Source: Candidatus Freyarchaeota archaeon
GTDB taxonomy: Archaea > Asgardarchaeota > Jordiarchaeia > Jordiarchaeales > Jordiarchaeaceae
NCBI GenBank assembly: GCA_030587365.1
Contig: JAUQZE010000007.1
Span: 110,907 to 174,906 of the forward strand
DNA: 64,000 nucleotides
Reading direction: 5' to 3'
The notes under the pieces were generated by a model. That model saw only the letters and a program-made list of their open reading frames with translations. It searched no databases and had not been told where the DNA came from. Both the position numbers and the translations under genes were made by a program. Shown here in pieces: positions 1-8,571 of the stretch (position 1 is the stretch's first letter; every line of letters starts with the position of its first letter).

Positions 1-417
1 CCGCCTTTCCTTGCATCGGCATTGTTAGGTCAGTTCTGGTGGCTTGCCGTCGCAAATTGGATGCAAAGTAAGATACCTGAACCCATATTTTATATGGCTA
101 TAGTTGCCACCATTGGTTTCCTCGTATTTGCTGCACTTGATATTAGGAGTACTCTAAGGCTACGGAGGAGTCTACCCGAACATGGATTCTGTCCAAAATG
201 TGGAAGTGTACTTTTCGGTAAAAACATCTGTCCGAATTGTGAGAAAGAAATTCTAATTTCTCCCCCAGCCTATCCCGATATTCTTTGGCTCAGAGAATAC
301 TTAAAGATGAAAGAAAAAGTTGTAGTCGACTACGAGGAAGAATTAGCTAAGAGGAAAAAATTGCTCAGAACCAAGTACAGAAGGAGAAGAAAAAGGCTGG
401 TCGGACCAAGGGAGTAA
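1..417 (+). CDS. Membrane protein with C-terminal zinc ribbon, 5' partial
   Basis: The reading frame is open to the left edge of the window, so the gene probably starts upstream; a TTG at 22 is the first possible start inside. The N-terminal half is hydrophobic, with one clear membrane segment around residues 22-42 counted from TTG 22. A four-cysteine zinc ribbon follows (CPKC ... CPNC, about residues 57-73), then a very basic tail rich in Lys and Arg. This looks like a membrane-anchored protein with a cytoplasmic zinc-binding tail. I do not recognise the family and assign no function. Confidence 0.6.
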   Translation, partial: PPFLASALLGQFWWLAVANWMQSKIPEPIFYMAIVATIGFLVFAALDIRSTLRLRRSLPEHGFCPKCGSVLFGKNICPNCEKEILISPPAYPDILWLREYLKMKEKVVVDYEEELAKRKKLLRTKYRRRRKRLVGPRE

Positions 418-495
418 GAAGCATCCTTTAATCCTCCCTACTACTGTTTATAATTATTTTTTAGAGAAATATTTTGAAAAGAGATTTCGTGTTAT

Positions 496-1617
496 TTAAA
501 GACTTGCGCTTGCGTCCATTAAAACTTCTGAATTGGATTCAAAAAAAGCCAGACTCGCAACAGCCCCTATGATGCCCATTTTTCCTGTTACTTCAAACAC
601 ATCTATCCCACATTTTTTTGCGGTTTTTAGGGCATCACTGCTTTTCACTTCCTTTGCTCTCACATTGTTTGCAAATTTTTTAAGCTCATTTGGAATTTTC
701 AAGCCGTGAAGAACCGTAACTGCTGTGTTTTCAGAGAGGGTTGTTGTCCTCAGGAAATTTATAGACTTGTTAATTATTTCATCATATTTTGTGGGGTCTA
801 TAGCAATTTCTAAGAAACTTGCAGCGTTTCCCGCTGTTTTGTATTTTATGTTAGGATTTAACATCACTACTTTGTGACTAATTTTTTCTGCACTTTCACC
901 GAGGTGGTCTAGAAGAGAGAGGGATAGAGCCCAAGTTGCTCCGGCATCTTCAGTATCAGTATCATCAATTCCTATGGTTAAGTGTTCCAATGGATCAGTA
1001 AAGATTCTACCCTCGGTGTAGCTTCCTTTATCCTCGAGCTCGACGCGTAACACGCCTTTCGCATTTTTCATTGTTTCGGTTAATGAATGAGCGGGCCCCC
1101 CAAAGGCTTTTAGTGTTTGAACAACTTTATCACCACACAAATCTACTCTCTCAACCACCACTGAAGAACCCGTCGGTTTATCAATTTTCTTTTGAAGTGT
1201 ACTCCCTAGCCGAAATTTCTCTCTTAGCATAAGACCCTCGTATCTAGTACTAGTTATGACGCCTTCGGCTTTCTTATGTGTAAATGCACAGAACATAACC
1301 GCCCCCTCGCTACTGCAATTGTGATATATCTCGCCAATTTCGCGAGCTGTGTCTATGGTGGTGAAAATTCTTTTACAAGCGGAATAAGGTAAACTAGGTT
1401 TTAATCTAAAAGCGTATCTTGCGGGTTTACGACCGCTTGCACTTTCTACAAGATCAATCTGTTGCTCTTCCAGCAGTCTTCTCACCCAGTCCTGAACCGT
1501 ACTCCTAGGAAGCCCCGTTTCAAAAATGATATCTTGGACTGTGAAGCTGCCGACCTCATCTGTTAATCTTCGGACCAAACCTATGCATAGTTTACGTTTT
1601 TCAAGAATCTTTGACAT
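496..1617 (-). CDS. TiaS-like / methanogenesis-marker-11-like protein with N-terminal winged helix
   Basis: 373 residues. The first ~70 residues form a helix-turn-helix (DIIFETGLPRSTVQDWVRRL). The C-terminal half carries IGIDDTDTEDAGATW (IDDTD at residues 217-221), the nucleotide-binding signature of the TiaS (tRNA-Ile2 agmatinylcytidine synthetase) superfamily; the spacing to GATW resembles methanogenesis marker protein 11. It lacks the OB-fold and zinc ribbon of true TiaS, so I do not call it TiaS. The HTH fused to an IDDTD domain suggests a nucleic-acid-binding or regulatory role, which is inference. It stands alone, convergent with the upstream membrane protein gene. The ATG start at 1617 is supported by the HTH beginning soon after it. 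Confidence 0.65.
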   Translation of the reverse strand: MSKILEKRKLCIGLVRRLTDEVGSFTVQDIIFETGLPRSTVQDWVRRLLEEQQIDLVESASGRKPARYAFRLKPSLPYSACKRIFTTIDTAREIGEIYHNCSSEGAVMFCAFTHKKAEGVITSTRYEGLMLREKFRLGSTLQKKIDKPTGSSVVVERVDLCGDKVVQTLKAFGGPAHSLTETMKNAKGVLRVELEDKGSYTEGRIFTDPLEHLTIGIDDTDTEDAGATWALSLSLLDHLGESAEKISHKVVMLNPNIKYKTAGNAASFLEIAIDPTKYDEIINKSINFLRTTTLSENTAVTVLHGLKIPNELKKFANNVRAKEVKSSDALKTAKKCGIDVFEVTGKMGIIGAVASLAFFESNSEVLMDASASL

Positions 1618-1776
1618 AATTACATTCTTCCAAGTCTAATGAACAGTTAAAGAGTTAATAAATAAAAAAAATTGCGATGCTCCAGTAAAAAATGATAAAA
1701 AGTGATGTCTAGGTAAGTGAAACCAGCACGTAATTTTGAGTAATGGTATTTAGAAATAATTGTAAGTTTAAACATT

Positions 1777-3039
1777 TTAAGTTTTAGATAGAATTTGATT
1801 CCAATCGATTGGGCGTTTTTTTCCACACTTGTGTTGGAGAGGGCAACTTGGACACACGGTTAAATAGATTTCTTTCACATTCTTTTTAGTCATTTCACAA
1901 ATGTATCCATTTTTAGCCAAGTCCTCTGCGGGTTCAATTATTTTCTCAGCGGGTATTTCAAGATCTTGGGAAATTTCTGTAATGGTTCGGGGTTTTTTTA
2001 GCCAGAACAGGTATTCTAAGATTACGCCTTTTGATTCACCAAATTTTTCAGTAAGAATACGAGATAATCTAGTCTCTTCACTCTCGGACTCCAAGACTGA
2101 AATTTTTGAACTAGGTGCTTCGGTAAGGGATGCAATTTTTTTATTATACATAGTTGTCGTTTCGGGTTCTAGAGCTTTGGAACTTTCGCTAGAAACTAAC
2201 TTGCTTTGCGATGTTAATTGTTTAGAGGATAAAGTTTGCAGCCGTTTCATTAAATCGGAAATTTCTGAATTAGAGGCAGCCTTCTCGGTGGGTTTTAGTT
2301 CTTTTTCTTCTATTTCTTCTTTGATCGCTTCTTCAGGTTCTATTGATGATTGAACGACTGTAAATTCATTAATCTGGTTATAGAGTTCTTGGAGTTCAAT
2401 TAGCTCATTTCTCAGGTCAGAGTACTTCTCCTTGGGAAGCTCCATGGGAGCTTTAAGATTTTTTTGCATTCGAATAAGTTCCTCTAGCTGTTTCTGTTTT
2501 GCTATTACAGCCTCCATTTTTTCTATAATTGAACTCGTTTCCCCTTCCCTTTCTAATTTTGCTAGTAGCTCTTTTTCTTCATTGTAAAACTTTTTTAATT
2601 CTTCTTCCAAATTTTTAATATTCCTACTTTTTTCTTCCTTTTCCTTTTTGTCCATCTTAGCTATTATTTCTTCAATATTTTTTACGGCTTTTTGTACAAT
2701 CCTTTGATAGCTTGCTTTTAAATTAATGGAAAAGTTTTCTTCTCTATCTTTTTGCAATAGAAGCTCCGCCTCTTCCCTTAGCGGCGTTTCGAATAAGTCG
2801 GGTTCCTCTTTTAAATGTAGCACCATACCCAGCAAAGATTCCTTCTCGTTTCTGACAATTGCATAATACAAAATTTTGAGTGAACTCGTAAATAAATGCT
2901 GTATAGTTCCCTTTTCTATTTCCATGCCTGAGAAAATATGCCGAATATCCTCTTCGGTTACATCACTAGTATGAAAAATAGAAAAATCCAATGAAACACT
3001 TTCATCCAAAAAACTGATAACGAAGATTCCTAAGGGCAT
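1777..3039 (-). CDS. Longin/roadblock-like N-terminus, coiled coil, winged helix and C-terminal Cys cluster
   Basis: About 420 residues from ATG 3039, which follows AAGGTAG at a good SD distance; an in-frame ATG 14 codons upstream is the alternative. Residues 1-95 resemble a longin or roadblock-type alpha/beta domain (GIFVISF, then LFTSSLKILYYAIV and LGMVLHL). Residues ~105-250 are a Lys/Glu-rich coiled coil with a serine-rich linker after it. A winged helix lies at ~325-390 (ILEYLFWLKKPRTITEISQDL). The end has four cysteines (TVCPSCPLQHKCGKK, three of them CxxC..C), recalling the Fe-S tip of TFE-beta/RPC34 winged-helix proteins, though that match is weak. I infer a cytosolic scaffold or regulator; the exact role is unknown. 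Confidence 0.6.
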   Translation of the reverse strand: MPLGIFVISFLDESVSLDFSIFHTSDVTEEDIRHIFSGMEIEKGTIQHLFTSSLKILYYAIVRNEKESLLGMVLHLKEEPDLFETPLREEAELLLQKDREENFSINLKASYQRIVQKAVKNIEEIIAKMDKKEKEEKSRNIKNLEEELKKFYNEEKELLAKLEREGETSSIIEKMEAVIAKQKQLEELIRMQKNLKAPMELPKEKYSDLRNELIELQELYNQINEFTVVQSSIEPEEAIKEEIEEKELKPTEKAASNSEISDLMKRLQTLSSKQLTSQSKLVSSESSKALEPETTTMYNKKIASLTEAPSSKISVLESESEETRLSRILTEKFGESKGVILEYLFWLKKPRTITEISQDLEIPAEKIIEPAEDLAKNGYICEMTKKNVKEIYLTVCPSCPLQHKCGKKRPIDWNQILSKT

Positions 3040-3261
3040 ACTAAATCTACCTTGAAAATCCTTGTATAAATACACGCACAAGATGAATAAATAAATTATT
3101 GGGAGAAGGATAACTGTATTTCTTCTACAGCTTCACAGCATCGGTATATATGGTTTTAAACTTCTGCCGAAAACCTTTTTAAGGACACTCAGAAATGAAC
3201 AAGTCCATTTCTTTTAGTAGAGAAAAGATTAACCATTTATAAAATTTTTTAAAATAATGTT

Positions 3262-4215
3262 CTAGAAACGGAAACCTTCAAGTAATGCCACAAATATGGA
3301 AGAGGCGGTAAGATCTGCGGTGGTTCCTGGGTTCAGCCGACCTTTAAAACCTTGCAATTCTTCGTCAAGTTTCCAACACAGGGCCTTCCCCGTCTCTTTT
3401 AACAACCCACCTTCCTCAAGAATTTTTGCCGCCCTTTCACTAATCTCAACAGCTTTCTCTTTATTCATTTTTCTTTGAATTAGGGAATCAGGGTTTTTTG
3501 AAAGTATTCTTAAGAAAGTGTGCACTGTAGCTATGTTTACATCTCTGGATTCGCTGTAAACTTTTAAGAATGTAGGATAGCCTACTTCAAAGGTAATTTT
3601 CATACCGGTTATCCATTCTTTACTAATATTATCCCATCCAGCGCTTATTCTGAAAACATCCTGCAAACTGACACCATTTTCTTTGATGAGGGATTTTGAT
3701 AGCTTGTTTGTAACATCAAATTTCTCCACCTTCCCTAAACCGCCAGGATGAGCAATATCAATTGCTTCATAAACATCTAGTGTGTCAATGGGAGTGGTTT
3801 TTTCCATTACCCTTTCAACGTTTCTTCTTAACTCATCCGCTGTAACTCTTCCGTATGAAAGTGTCATACCAGCGGCTACAGCCAACGGAACAAAAAGAAG
3901 AATAGTTCCTAGATTAACATTTCCCCCGCACTGAAAACTTGACGTATCCTTTACCGCTCTTAGAATATGTTTTCCCACGTTAGTTTCATTCAGATTGATC
4001 TCACCAGAAGCCACTAGACATCCATTTAAAGCGGCGCCTTTAATGCTGGGACCGATGGCCACCGCCCCCGCGAGAAAGTGCTCATAACGGGTTTTGTGCT
4101 CATCATGAATGCGATGCACATTTCCTGGTTTAGGATAACCACTAACCTCCAGTAGTACCGCTAATATAGCACACTGCTGAACCAAAGAAGATAGTTCTTC
4201 TCCCTTCTGCAACAC
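3262..4215 (-). CDS. CitG/MdcB-family triphosphoribosyl-dephospho-CoA synthase-like protein
   Basis: 317 residues. The N-terminal motif VSGYPKPGNVHR and the following HDEHKTRYEHFLAGAVAIGPS, plus CGGNVNLGTILLFVPLA, match the ATP:dephospho-CoA triphosphoribosyl transferase (CitG/MdcB) family. In bacteria this family makes the prosthetic group precursor for citrate lyase or malonate decarboxylase. Archaeal members occur without those enzymes, and none is seen here, so the substrate is unknown. TTG at 4215 is preceded by GGAGTGG at ~10 nt. The gene is monocistronic and convergent with nothing; tRNA-Gln lies upstream on the other strand. Confidence 0.75.
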   Translation of the reverse strand: MLQKGEELSSLVQQCAILAVLLEVSGYPKPGNVHRIHDEHKTRYEHFLAGAVAIGPSIKGAALNGCLVASGEINLNETNVGKHILRAVKDTSSFQCGGNVNLGTILLFVPLAVAAGMTLSYGRVTADELRRNVERVMEKTTPIDTLDVYEAIDIAHPGGLGKVEKFDVTNKLSKSLIKENGVSLQDVFRISAGWDNISKEWITGMKITFEVGYPTFLKVYSESRDVNIATVHTFLRILSKNPDSLIQRKMNKEKAVEISERAAKILEEGGLLKETGKALCWKLDEELQGFKGRLNPGTTADLTASSIFVALLEGFRF

Positions 4216-4364
4216 TTTCCACTCCTTCAGAATCAGAGATAAATTAGAAAGATATTTTAAACTTTTGTTTACTGGTAACCTTTTAATAAATTTTTATCAC
4301 TGTGTAAAACCACGAAAATTATTTAACCTAGTAAGGATTATTAGCAAAACACGGTACATGCTGA

Positions 4365-4460
4365 AGCCAGGTGGTGTAGCGGTCAAGCATAGGGGCCTCT
4401 GGAACTCTTATGAGTAGGAGCGAGCCTCGGACAGCAGTTCGAATCTGCTCCTGGCTACCA
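4365..4460 (+). tRNA. tRNA-Gln (CUG) with intron and encoded CCA
   Basis: Acceptor stem AGCCAGG (4365-4371) pairs with CCTGGCT, followed by ACCA. The T arm AGCAG-TTCGAAT-CTGCT is perfect. The anticodon stem GGGGC (4392-4396) pairs with GCCTC (4424-4428), and the anticodon CTG is at 4399-4401. A 20-nt intron follows position 37. A T-run after the CCA (4462-4467) is a likely terminator, and the TATA-like element ATTATTTAACC lies ~40 nt upstream. Confidence 0.95.
4403..4422 (+). other. tRNA-Gln intron (BHB, canonical 37/38 position)
   Basis: 20-nt intron. The BHB is visible: central helix CTCT (4397-4400) with GGAG (4417-4420), 5' bulge GGA cut after GG, 3' bulge CGA cut after CG, and an inner hairpin ACTC-TTAT-GAGT. 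This shows that tRNA-splicing endonuclease acts in this organism, and it gives the reference geometry for the mRNA introns in alba and mvhD. Confidence 0.9.
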
Positions 4461-4702
4461 ATTTTTTCTGAGTTTTTCCATTAGTTTAAGGAACTTTACG
4501 GAGTAAAACTGCTTCAATTGTTTTCTGTCATTTGGATGTGAATATTAATTTGTTTTTTTAATTTATGTTATATGTAATATTGATGTGGGTTAGAGAAAAG
4601 AGTTATTAATGAGAAGTTTTACATTAAAAACTTAGAGGACTTAATGTGGGTGGTCGGCTCGTAAAAAATTACTAGTAGTAATGGCGGAGAGAGGTTACTT
4701 AA

Positions 4703-5209
4703 ATGATCCATAATATATACATTCTGCAGCGTGACGGGATGTGTGTTCTTCACCGTAAATATGGAAGTTTGGAAGCTGATGAAGACCTGGTTTCCGGATT
4801 TTTGAGTGCGTTGACTAGTTTTGGAAAAACCATTAGCGGAAAAGACGTAGAAAGTGTTATTTTGGGCGATAAAAAATTTGTTTCGATTCCCTCAGAGCAC
4901 TTGATCTTTGTGTCCTATTGCGACAAAGAAGATGAAGTAAGAAATATGCTCGCAAACATCAGGGAGGATTTTATTAATTCTTATGGATCTCTACAAGGGT
5001 GGAACGGAGAAAGAAGCGGTTTTGAAGGCTTTTTAGTTAAACTCGATAAAATAGTCGGCTCAAAGGGAAATGAGGGTATCTTTAATTTTAGTGAAACGGA
5101 GGAAATTTTGAATAATTTGAAAGAGGGTAAAGTATCGGCTAAAGAGGCTACGGACCGAATTCTGGAATATTACCTCAAAAAATCGCATGAGAATAAAGGG
5201 GAGCAATAA
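4703..5209 (+). CDS. Longin-like domain protein
   Basis: 168 residues starting at ATG 4703 after AGAGAGG. The N-terminus (IHNIYILQRDGMCVLHRKYGS, then a helix LVSGFLSALTSFGKTISGKDV, then strands FVSIPSEHLIFVSYCD) has the layout of archaeal longin/roadblock-type domains that partner small GTPases. A paralogue with the same layout is at 63224 (WLFKKTGECLIHRVYRDSK). The last ~60 residues are helical and charged. A GTPase-accessory or scaffold role is inferred from the fold only; no partner is adjacent. Confidence 0.6.
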   Translation: MIHNIYILQRDGMCVLHRKYGSLEADEDLVSGFLSALTSFGKTISGKDVESVILGDKKFVSIPSEHLIFVSYCDKEDEVRNMLANIREDFINSYGSLQGWNGERSGFEGFLVKLDKIVGSKGNEGIFNFSETEEILNNLKEGKVSAKEATDRILEYYLKKSHENKGEQ

Positions 5210-5329
5210 CAAGCCGGAATCCGGAAATTGAGAGAGTCAGAGTAGGAGATAGTTGAAAAGCCCAGAGTATAATTATATTTGTTTTAATGTTTCAGTTCTG
5301 TTTTTTTATTTTGTTTTTCTCAGATGCCC

Positions 5330-5641
5330 CTATAGGTAGGATTCGGCTTTCTCTGTGGTGCTCCACACCTCTGTGAGGTTTAATAATTCTTTGTTTTTCA
5401 AGTCTTCTAAAATTTTGTGAAGTTCCTCTTTTGATAATGGTAGTTTTCCAACTGCTTTGCGGGGGGCATTAAATTCAGTGTAAAGGTTTTCGAATATTTT
5501 TCTTCCTTTTCCTACTATACCCAAGACGGTTAATTCTTCTTCTGTGAGTTTTAGAGTTTCTTTGGGTGTGGGAGTTAAGCTCTTTTTTGCTTCTAGGTAT
5601 TCTTCTTTTTTGTGTTCTCCACTTTTCTTTTCTTTCTGCAA
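5330..5641 (-). CDS. Small winged-helix-like protein
   Basis: 103 residues. The TTG start at 5641 is fixed by GGAGGC seven bases upstream. The first ~35 residues are charged and unstructured; residues ~35-95 look like a winged helix (LTVLGIVGKGRKIFENLYTEF, then LSKEELHKILEDLKNKELLNLT). Probably a small DNA-binding or regulatory protein. No family assignment is possible from the sequence alone. Confidence 0.5.
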   Translation of the reverse strand: MQKEKKSGEHKKEEYLEAKKSLTPTPKETLKLTEEELTVLGIVGKGRKIFENLYTEFNAPRKAVGKLPLSKEELHKILEDLKNKELLNLTEVWSTTEKAESYL

Positions 5642-5955
5642 GTTTTTTGCCTCCAGTCTAGGGAATCTTTCATATGTATAATATCTTTTTAGCGTTATTT
5701 GAAGTTATATTTTTAACTTTTCATGCTTCTAACTATTTTCTTACATTATTAGTATACGATAGGTAATTATAATTCTCTAAAGTTATGAAAATTTGGTATT
5801 TTTGTATTTATTAATTAATTTTCAAAAATGATAATCGTTAAAATTCGAACTTTATACATCCTTTAAAAATGTGTCGTGAAGGGTGAACAATTTGTTCCGA
5901 TACGCATAAATACCTTAGTGAGAAGGGAAGCCCATAGTGAAGTGGGGCGCTTAAA
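5641..5955. promoter_or_regulatory. Intergenic region with palindrome next to a TATA-like box
   Basis: AT-rich spacer between divergent genes. A perfect inverted repeat GAACAA-T-TTGTTC lies at 5885-5897, just upstream of the TATA-like GCATAAATAC (5904-5913), with the GTG start of the polyprenol-kinase-like gene at 5956. The placement fits an operator for that gene. Nothing else was seen. Confidence 0.35.
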
Positions 5956-6552
5956 GTGAACATTCTTAATATCCGAAGAAAGATTTTTCACATGTTGGCC
6001 CTCATTTTTGCCATACTATATCTTTTAGGCGGCTGGTTACCCGCAGCCACACTTTCTATTTCAACTCTGGTACTGTTTGCAATTATTGAGATATGGAGAC
6101 TGAGAGATCCAGATTTTCCTCTAAAGATTGTGGTTACTAAAATAATTAAACCGGATGAGAAAAACAGAGTGGCAGCATACTTCTACTTTGTTTTAGCTGC
6201 AACGATTCTCATATTTCTATTTCCCGCATACGTAATGATAATTTCATTAGCAGTAGCAGCCGTCGCGGATGCTGCAGCAGCAATTGTGGGATATGAATAT
6301 GGGAAGCACCATTTTGAAGTTAGAGGAAACGTAAAATCCTTTGAAGGGCTTATTGCGGGGGGTCTGGTAGCCTTTTTTATAACATTAGGAGCAATGTTTT
6401 ATTTTAAAGGATTTTTCCCAGTCACATCTCTAATCGTAGCGCTCGTTTTTGTAGCCCTAGATTACTTTACCCCTCCAATAAACGATAACTTACTTAACCC
6501 AATAAGTGCTGCAATAACACTTACCCTCTGCTCCCTAGTACTCACAATCTAG
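5956..6552 (+). CDS. SEC59/DGK1-type polyprenol (dolichol/phytol-like) kinase, membrane protein
   Basis: 198 residues, about six membrane segments. It begins with NIRRKIFHM and contains VADAAAAIVGYEYGKHHFEVRGNVKSFEG (DAxAAxxGxxxGK ... KSxEG) and PPINDNLLNP, all hallmarks of CTP-dependent dolichol/farnesol/phytol/diacylglycerol kinases. In archaea such enzymes are thought to phosphorylate isoprenoid alcohols, which would link it to the mevalonate and GGPP genes further along; the true substrate is not shown. GTG 5956 has GGGGCG at a good distance. The Asp-Ala-rich catalytic motif is intact. Confidence 0.75.
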   Translation: MNILNIRRKIFHMLALIFAILYLLGGWLPAATLSISTLVLFAIIEIWRLRDPDFPLKIVVTKIIKPDEKNRVAAYFYFVLAATILIFLFPAYVMIISLAVAAVADAAAAIVGYEYGKHHFEVRGNVKSFEGLIAGGLVAFFITLGAMFYFKGFFPVTSLIVALVFVALDYFTPPINDNLLNPISAAITLTLCSLVLTI

Positions 6553-6622
6553 TTTTTTATAACAAAGCTTAGGTTACTAAAACGTGATTTTTCCATAATT
6601 TCGAACTAGTATAAAGGAAAGG

Positions 6623-7330
6623 CTAAAGGGTAATCTCACCTCTAACTGCATCAACTCGCGCAGGCTTGCTTTCCTCTCCTCTTTTATAAGTGACGTAATA
6701 GGCGGGCATATAATAAGTACTCAAATTGATTCTAATATCTGTGCTTATCATTCTATTAGCGTCTGCGGGTTTTGCCGTTAGAGATTTTTTCAACATATTA
6801 ACAATTTCTCTAGAAGTAATTGAAGGGTCTACTAATTCTTTTTTGTGCTGTTTTAACCAGCTCGCAGTGACCTTTAATTTTCCTGTTCTTGGAATGAAGT
6901 CTAAGGATTGGGCTCCTCCCATAGGATTAAAGAGCCATTTTGCCACTCTTGTAAGGTTGATTCTTTCCACTCCGGGTATCCTAATTTTTTTACCCACATC
7001 CGCTTTTACAGGCTTGATAATGGTATTGCCCACTTTGGAACTGTGAACCGTTTCATCGACATAAAACTCGTAATCTTTTTTCCGGAGGTAATCCAAAGTG
7101 GATTTTCCTTCTGCTAGAATAAATGATTCGTAAAACAAACTCACTGCGGTAACCTCTGCTACACCCTTTCCCTTTTCGAAAACCTTTGACTTTTTTGATT
7201 CAGCTAATCTTTCAGAATCGTTCTTGCTAACTTTTGCCGGGAAGTAGAATTTACTTAGTGTATTGATTTTTTCGACAAATTTGGGTTTAGTTTTCGACAT
7301 CAAATTATAATCACTCAATTTAGATGACAT
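6623..7330 (-). CDS. Conserved-looking hypothetical protein
   Basis: 235 residues from ATG 7330. An upstream in-frame ATG (7348) reads MEEFFK, but its bases GGAGGAG form an ideal SD for the ATG at 7330, so the shorter start is preferred. The protein is soluble, basic, and has no motif I recognise. Distinctive stretches are IPGVERINLTRVAKWLFNP and INLSTYYMPAYYVTYKRG near the end. It is divergently transcribed from ubiX with only ~85 nt between the starts, suggesting a shared promoter region. No function is proposed. Confidence 0.6.
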   Translation of the reverse strand: MSSKLSDYNLMSKTKPKFVEKINTLSKFYFPAKVSKNDSERLAESKKSKVFEKGKGVAEVTAVSLFYESFILAEGKSTLDYLRKKDYEFYVDETVHSSKVGNTIIKPVKADVGKKIRIPGVERINLTRVAKWLFNPMGGAQSLDFIPRTGKLKVTASWLKQHKKELVDPSITSREIVNMLKKSLTAKPADANRMISTDIRINLSTYYMPAYYVTYKRGEESKPARVDAVRGEITL

Positions 7331-7374
7331 TTTAAAAAACTCCTCCATTCCTTTTTTGATGAGTGGTACTAAAC

Positions 7375-7384
7375 TTATATATAA
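7375..7384 (+). promoter_or_regulatory. TATA box of ubiX
   Basis: TTATATATAA lies ~33 nt ahead of the chosen ubiX start, with the SD GAGGTG (7404-7409) between. It fits a short-leader archaeal promoter. Confidence 0.55.
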
Positions 7385-7416
7385 TTTGTCCTAAATGAGT
7401 TTTGAGGTGTTCTGTT

Positions 7417-7986
7417 TTGAGGCTTATTGTAGCTGTTACTGGTGCAAGCGGTGTAGTATATGCGTATAATCTTTTGAAGGAACTGAAAAAATTGAACATT
7501 GTAATTTTCCTTATTATTTCTGAGACTGCAAAGAAGATTATTGATGTGGAGTTGGGTGTTACATGGAGGGAGTTTTCCAAACTTGCACACAGAATTTTTG
7601 ATAACTCTGATATAGCGGCGAGTGTAGCTAGCGGGTCTTTCCCCGTAGATGGTATGATTATAGTCCCTTGTTCCATGGCCACCCTAGCAGCAGTGGCGCA
7701 TGGGTACTCTGATAATCTTATTCGAAGAGCGGCGGACTGTACACTAAAAGAAAACAGGCTTCTTATACTGGTTCCTCGTGAAACACCTCTTAGCCTCACT
7801 AGTCTAGAAAATATGACGAAGGCTAAAATGGCGGGAGCAGTGATTCTTCCTGCTATGCCTGGATTCTATCACAAACCCAAAAATTTGGAAGAACTGGTAA
7901 ACTTTGTAGTGGGCAAAATTTTGGATATATTAAAATTAGAACATAATCTCTATCAGAGGTGGGGAACTGATGATGACAAAGAATAA
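7417..7986 (+). CDS. ubiX: UbiX-like flavin prenyltransferase
   Basis: 189 residues starting at TTG 7417 (MRLIVAVTGASGVVYA), chosen because GAGGTG sits 7 nt upstream; an earlier TTG at 7402 would overlap this SD. The P-loop-like TGASG (residues 8-12), the FMN-binding PCSMATLAAVAHGYSDNLIRRAAD and LVPRETPLSLTSLENM are typical of UbiX/Pad1. The family joins dimethylallyl phosphate to FMN to make prenylated FMN, the cofactor of UbiD decarboxylases. The only UbiD homologue in the window is the mevalonate-cluster decarboxylase at 57381, its likely client. Length is normal and all motifs are intact. Confidence 0.92.
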   Translation: MRLIVAVTGASGVVYAYNLLKELKKLNIVIFLIISETAKKIIDVELGVTWREFSKLAHRIFDNSDIAASVASGSFPVDGMIIVPCSMATLAAVAHGYSDNLIRRAADCTLKENRLLILVPRETPLSLTSLENMTKAKMAGAVILPAMPGFYHKPKNLEELVNFVVGKILDILKLEHNLYQRWGTDDDKE

Positions 7987-8094
7987 AAAATTTTTTGTTA
8001 GCTCATCCAAGACCCGCGAGGCAAGGCAAAGGAATCTCAAACATCAATAAAATAAACTTAAAAGTTCTTCCTTAAAAATTATAAAAGATACACG

Positions 8095-8370
8095 TTAATA
8101 GGCATAAAGCTTTAGGATATCTATATTTAAATCTGTTAAACAGCCACAGAGTTCAGCGAGATTATCTGTTTTTAGAATATAGTAAGCATACTTTTTTTCA
8201 GAACCTTTCGGAGATTCTACTTCGATATAAATGGTATTGAGTGCCAAAAATACACAATTGATTTTGGATATTGGAATCACAAAACTTTGACTCTCATCCA
8301 TAACTACAATTTTATCTGGATAGATCTCATAGTTTATTCCTTTGGCAAGAACCTCGGGCAAAGCATCCAC
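8095..8370 (-). CDS. Small hypothetical protein, PH-like or beta-rich
   Basis: 91 residues, mostly beta-strand in character (NYEIYPDKIVVMDESQSFVIPISKIN, FLALNTIYIEV, YAYYILKTD) with a final helix. The pattern resembles small PH-like domains in archaeal proteins, but there is no definite motif. It stands alone. Low GC and normal codon use. A real but unassigned gene is likely. Confidence 0.45.
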   Translation of the reverse strand: MDALPEVLAKGINYEIYPDKIVVMDESQSFVIPISKINCVFLALNTIYIEVESPKGSEKKYAYYILKTDNLAELCGCLTDLNIDILKLYAY

Positions 8371-8571
8371 CTCATTTTTGATTAGCTTATAGTTCTATTT
8401 ATGTATGTTCCAAGCCTGAGTTTGGAGACAGAATTTTCTAAATTTTACTTAAATTCTAGAGAAAATTTTAGAGATAGTGGAAAATAGATTTATGGTTTAT
8501 TTTATTGTAACTTTTAAGTAGTGGAGTGCGCTATAACTTTAGTAGAGCTTTTGGTAATTTGGGGTTTGAGA

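Noticed and set aside
7332..7799. 155-residue frame antisense to ubiX
   Set aside because: Shadow of ubiX with no SD or recognisable domain.
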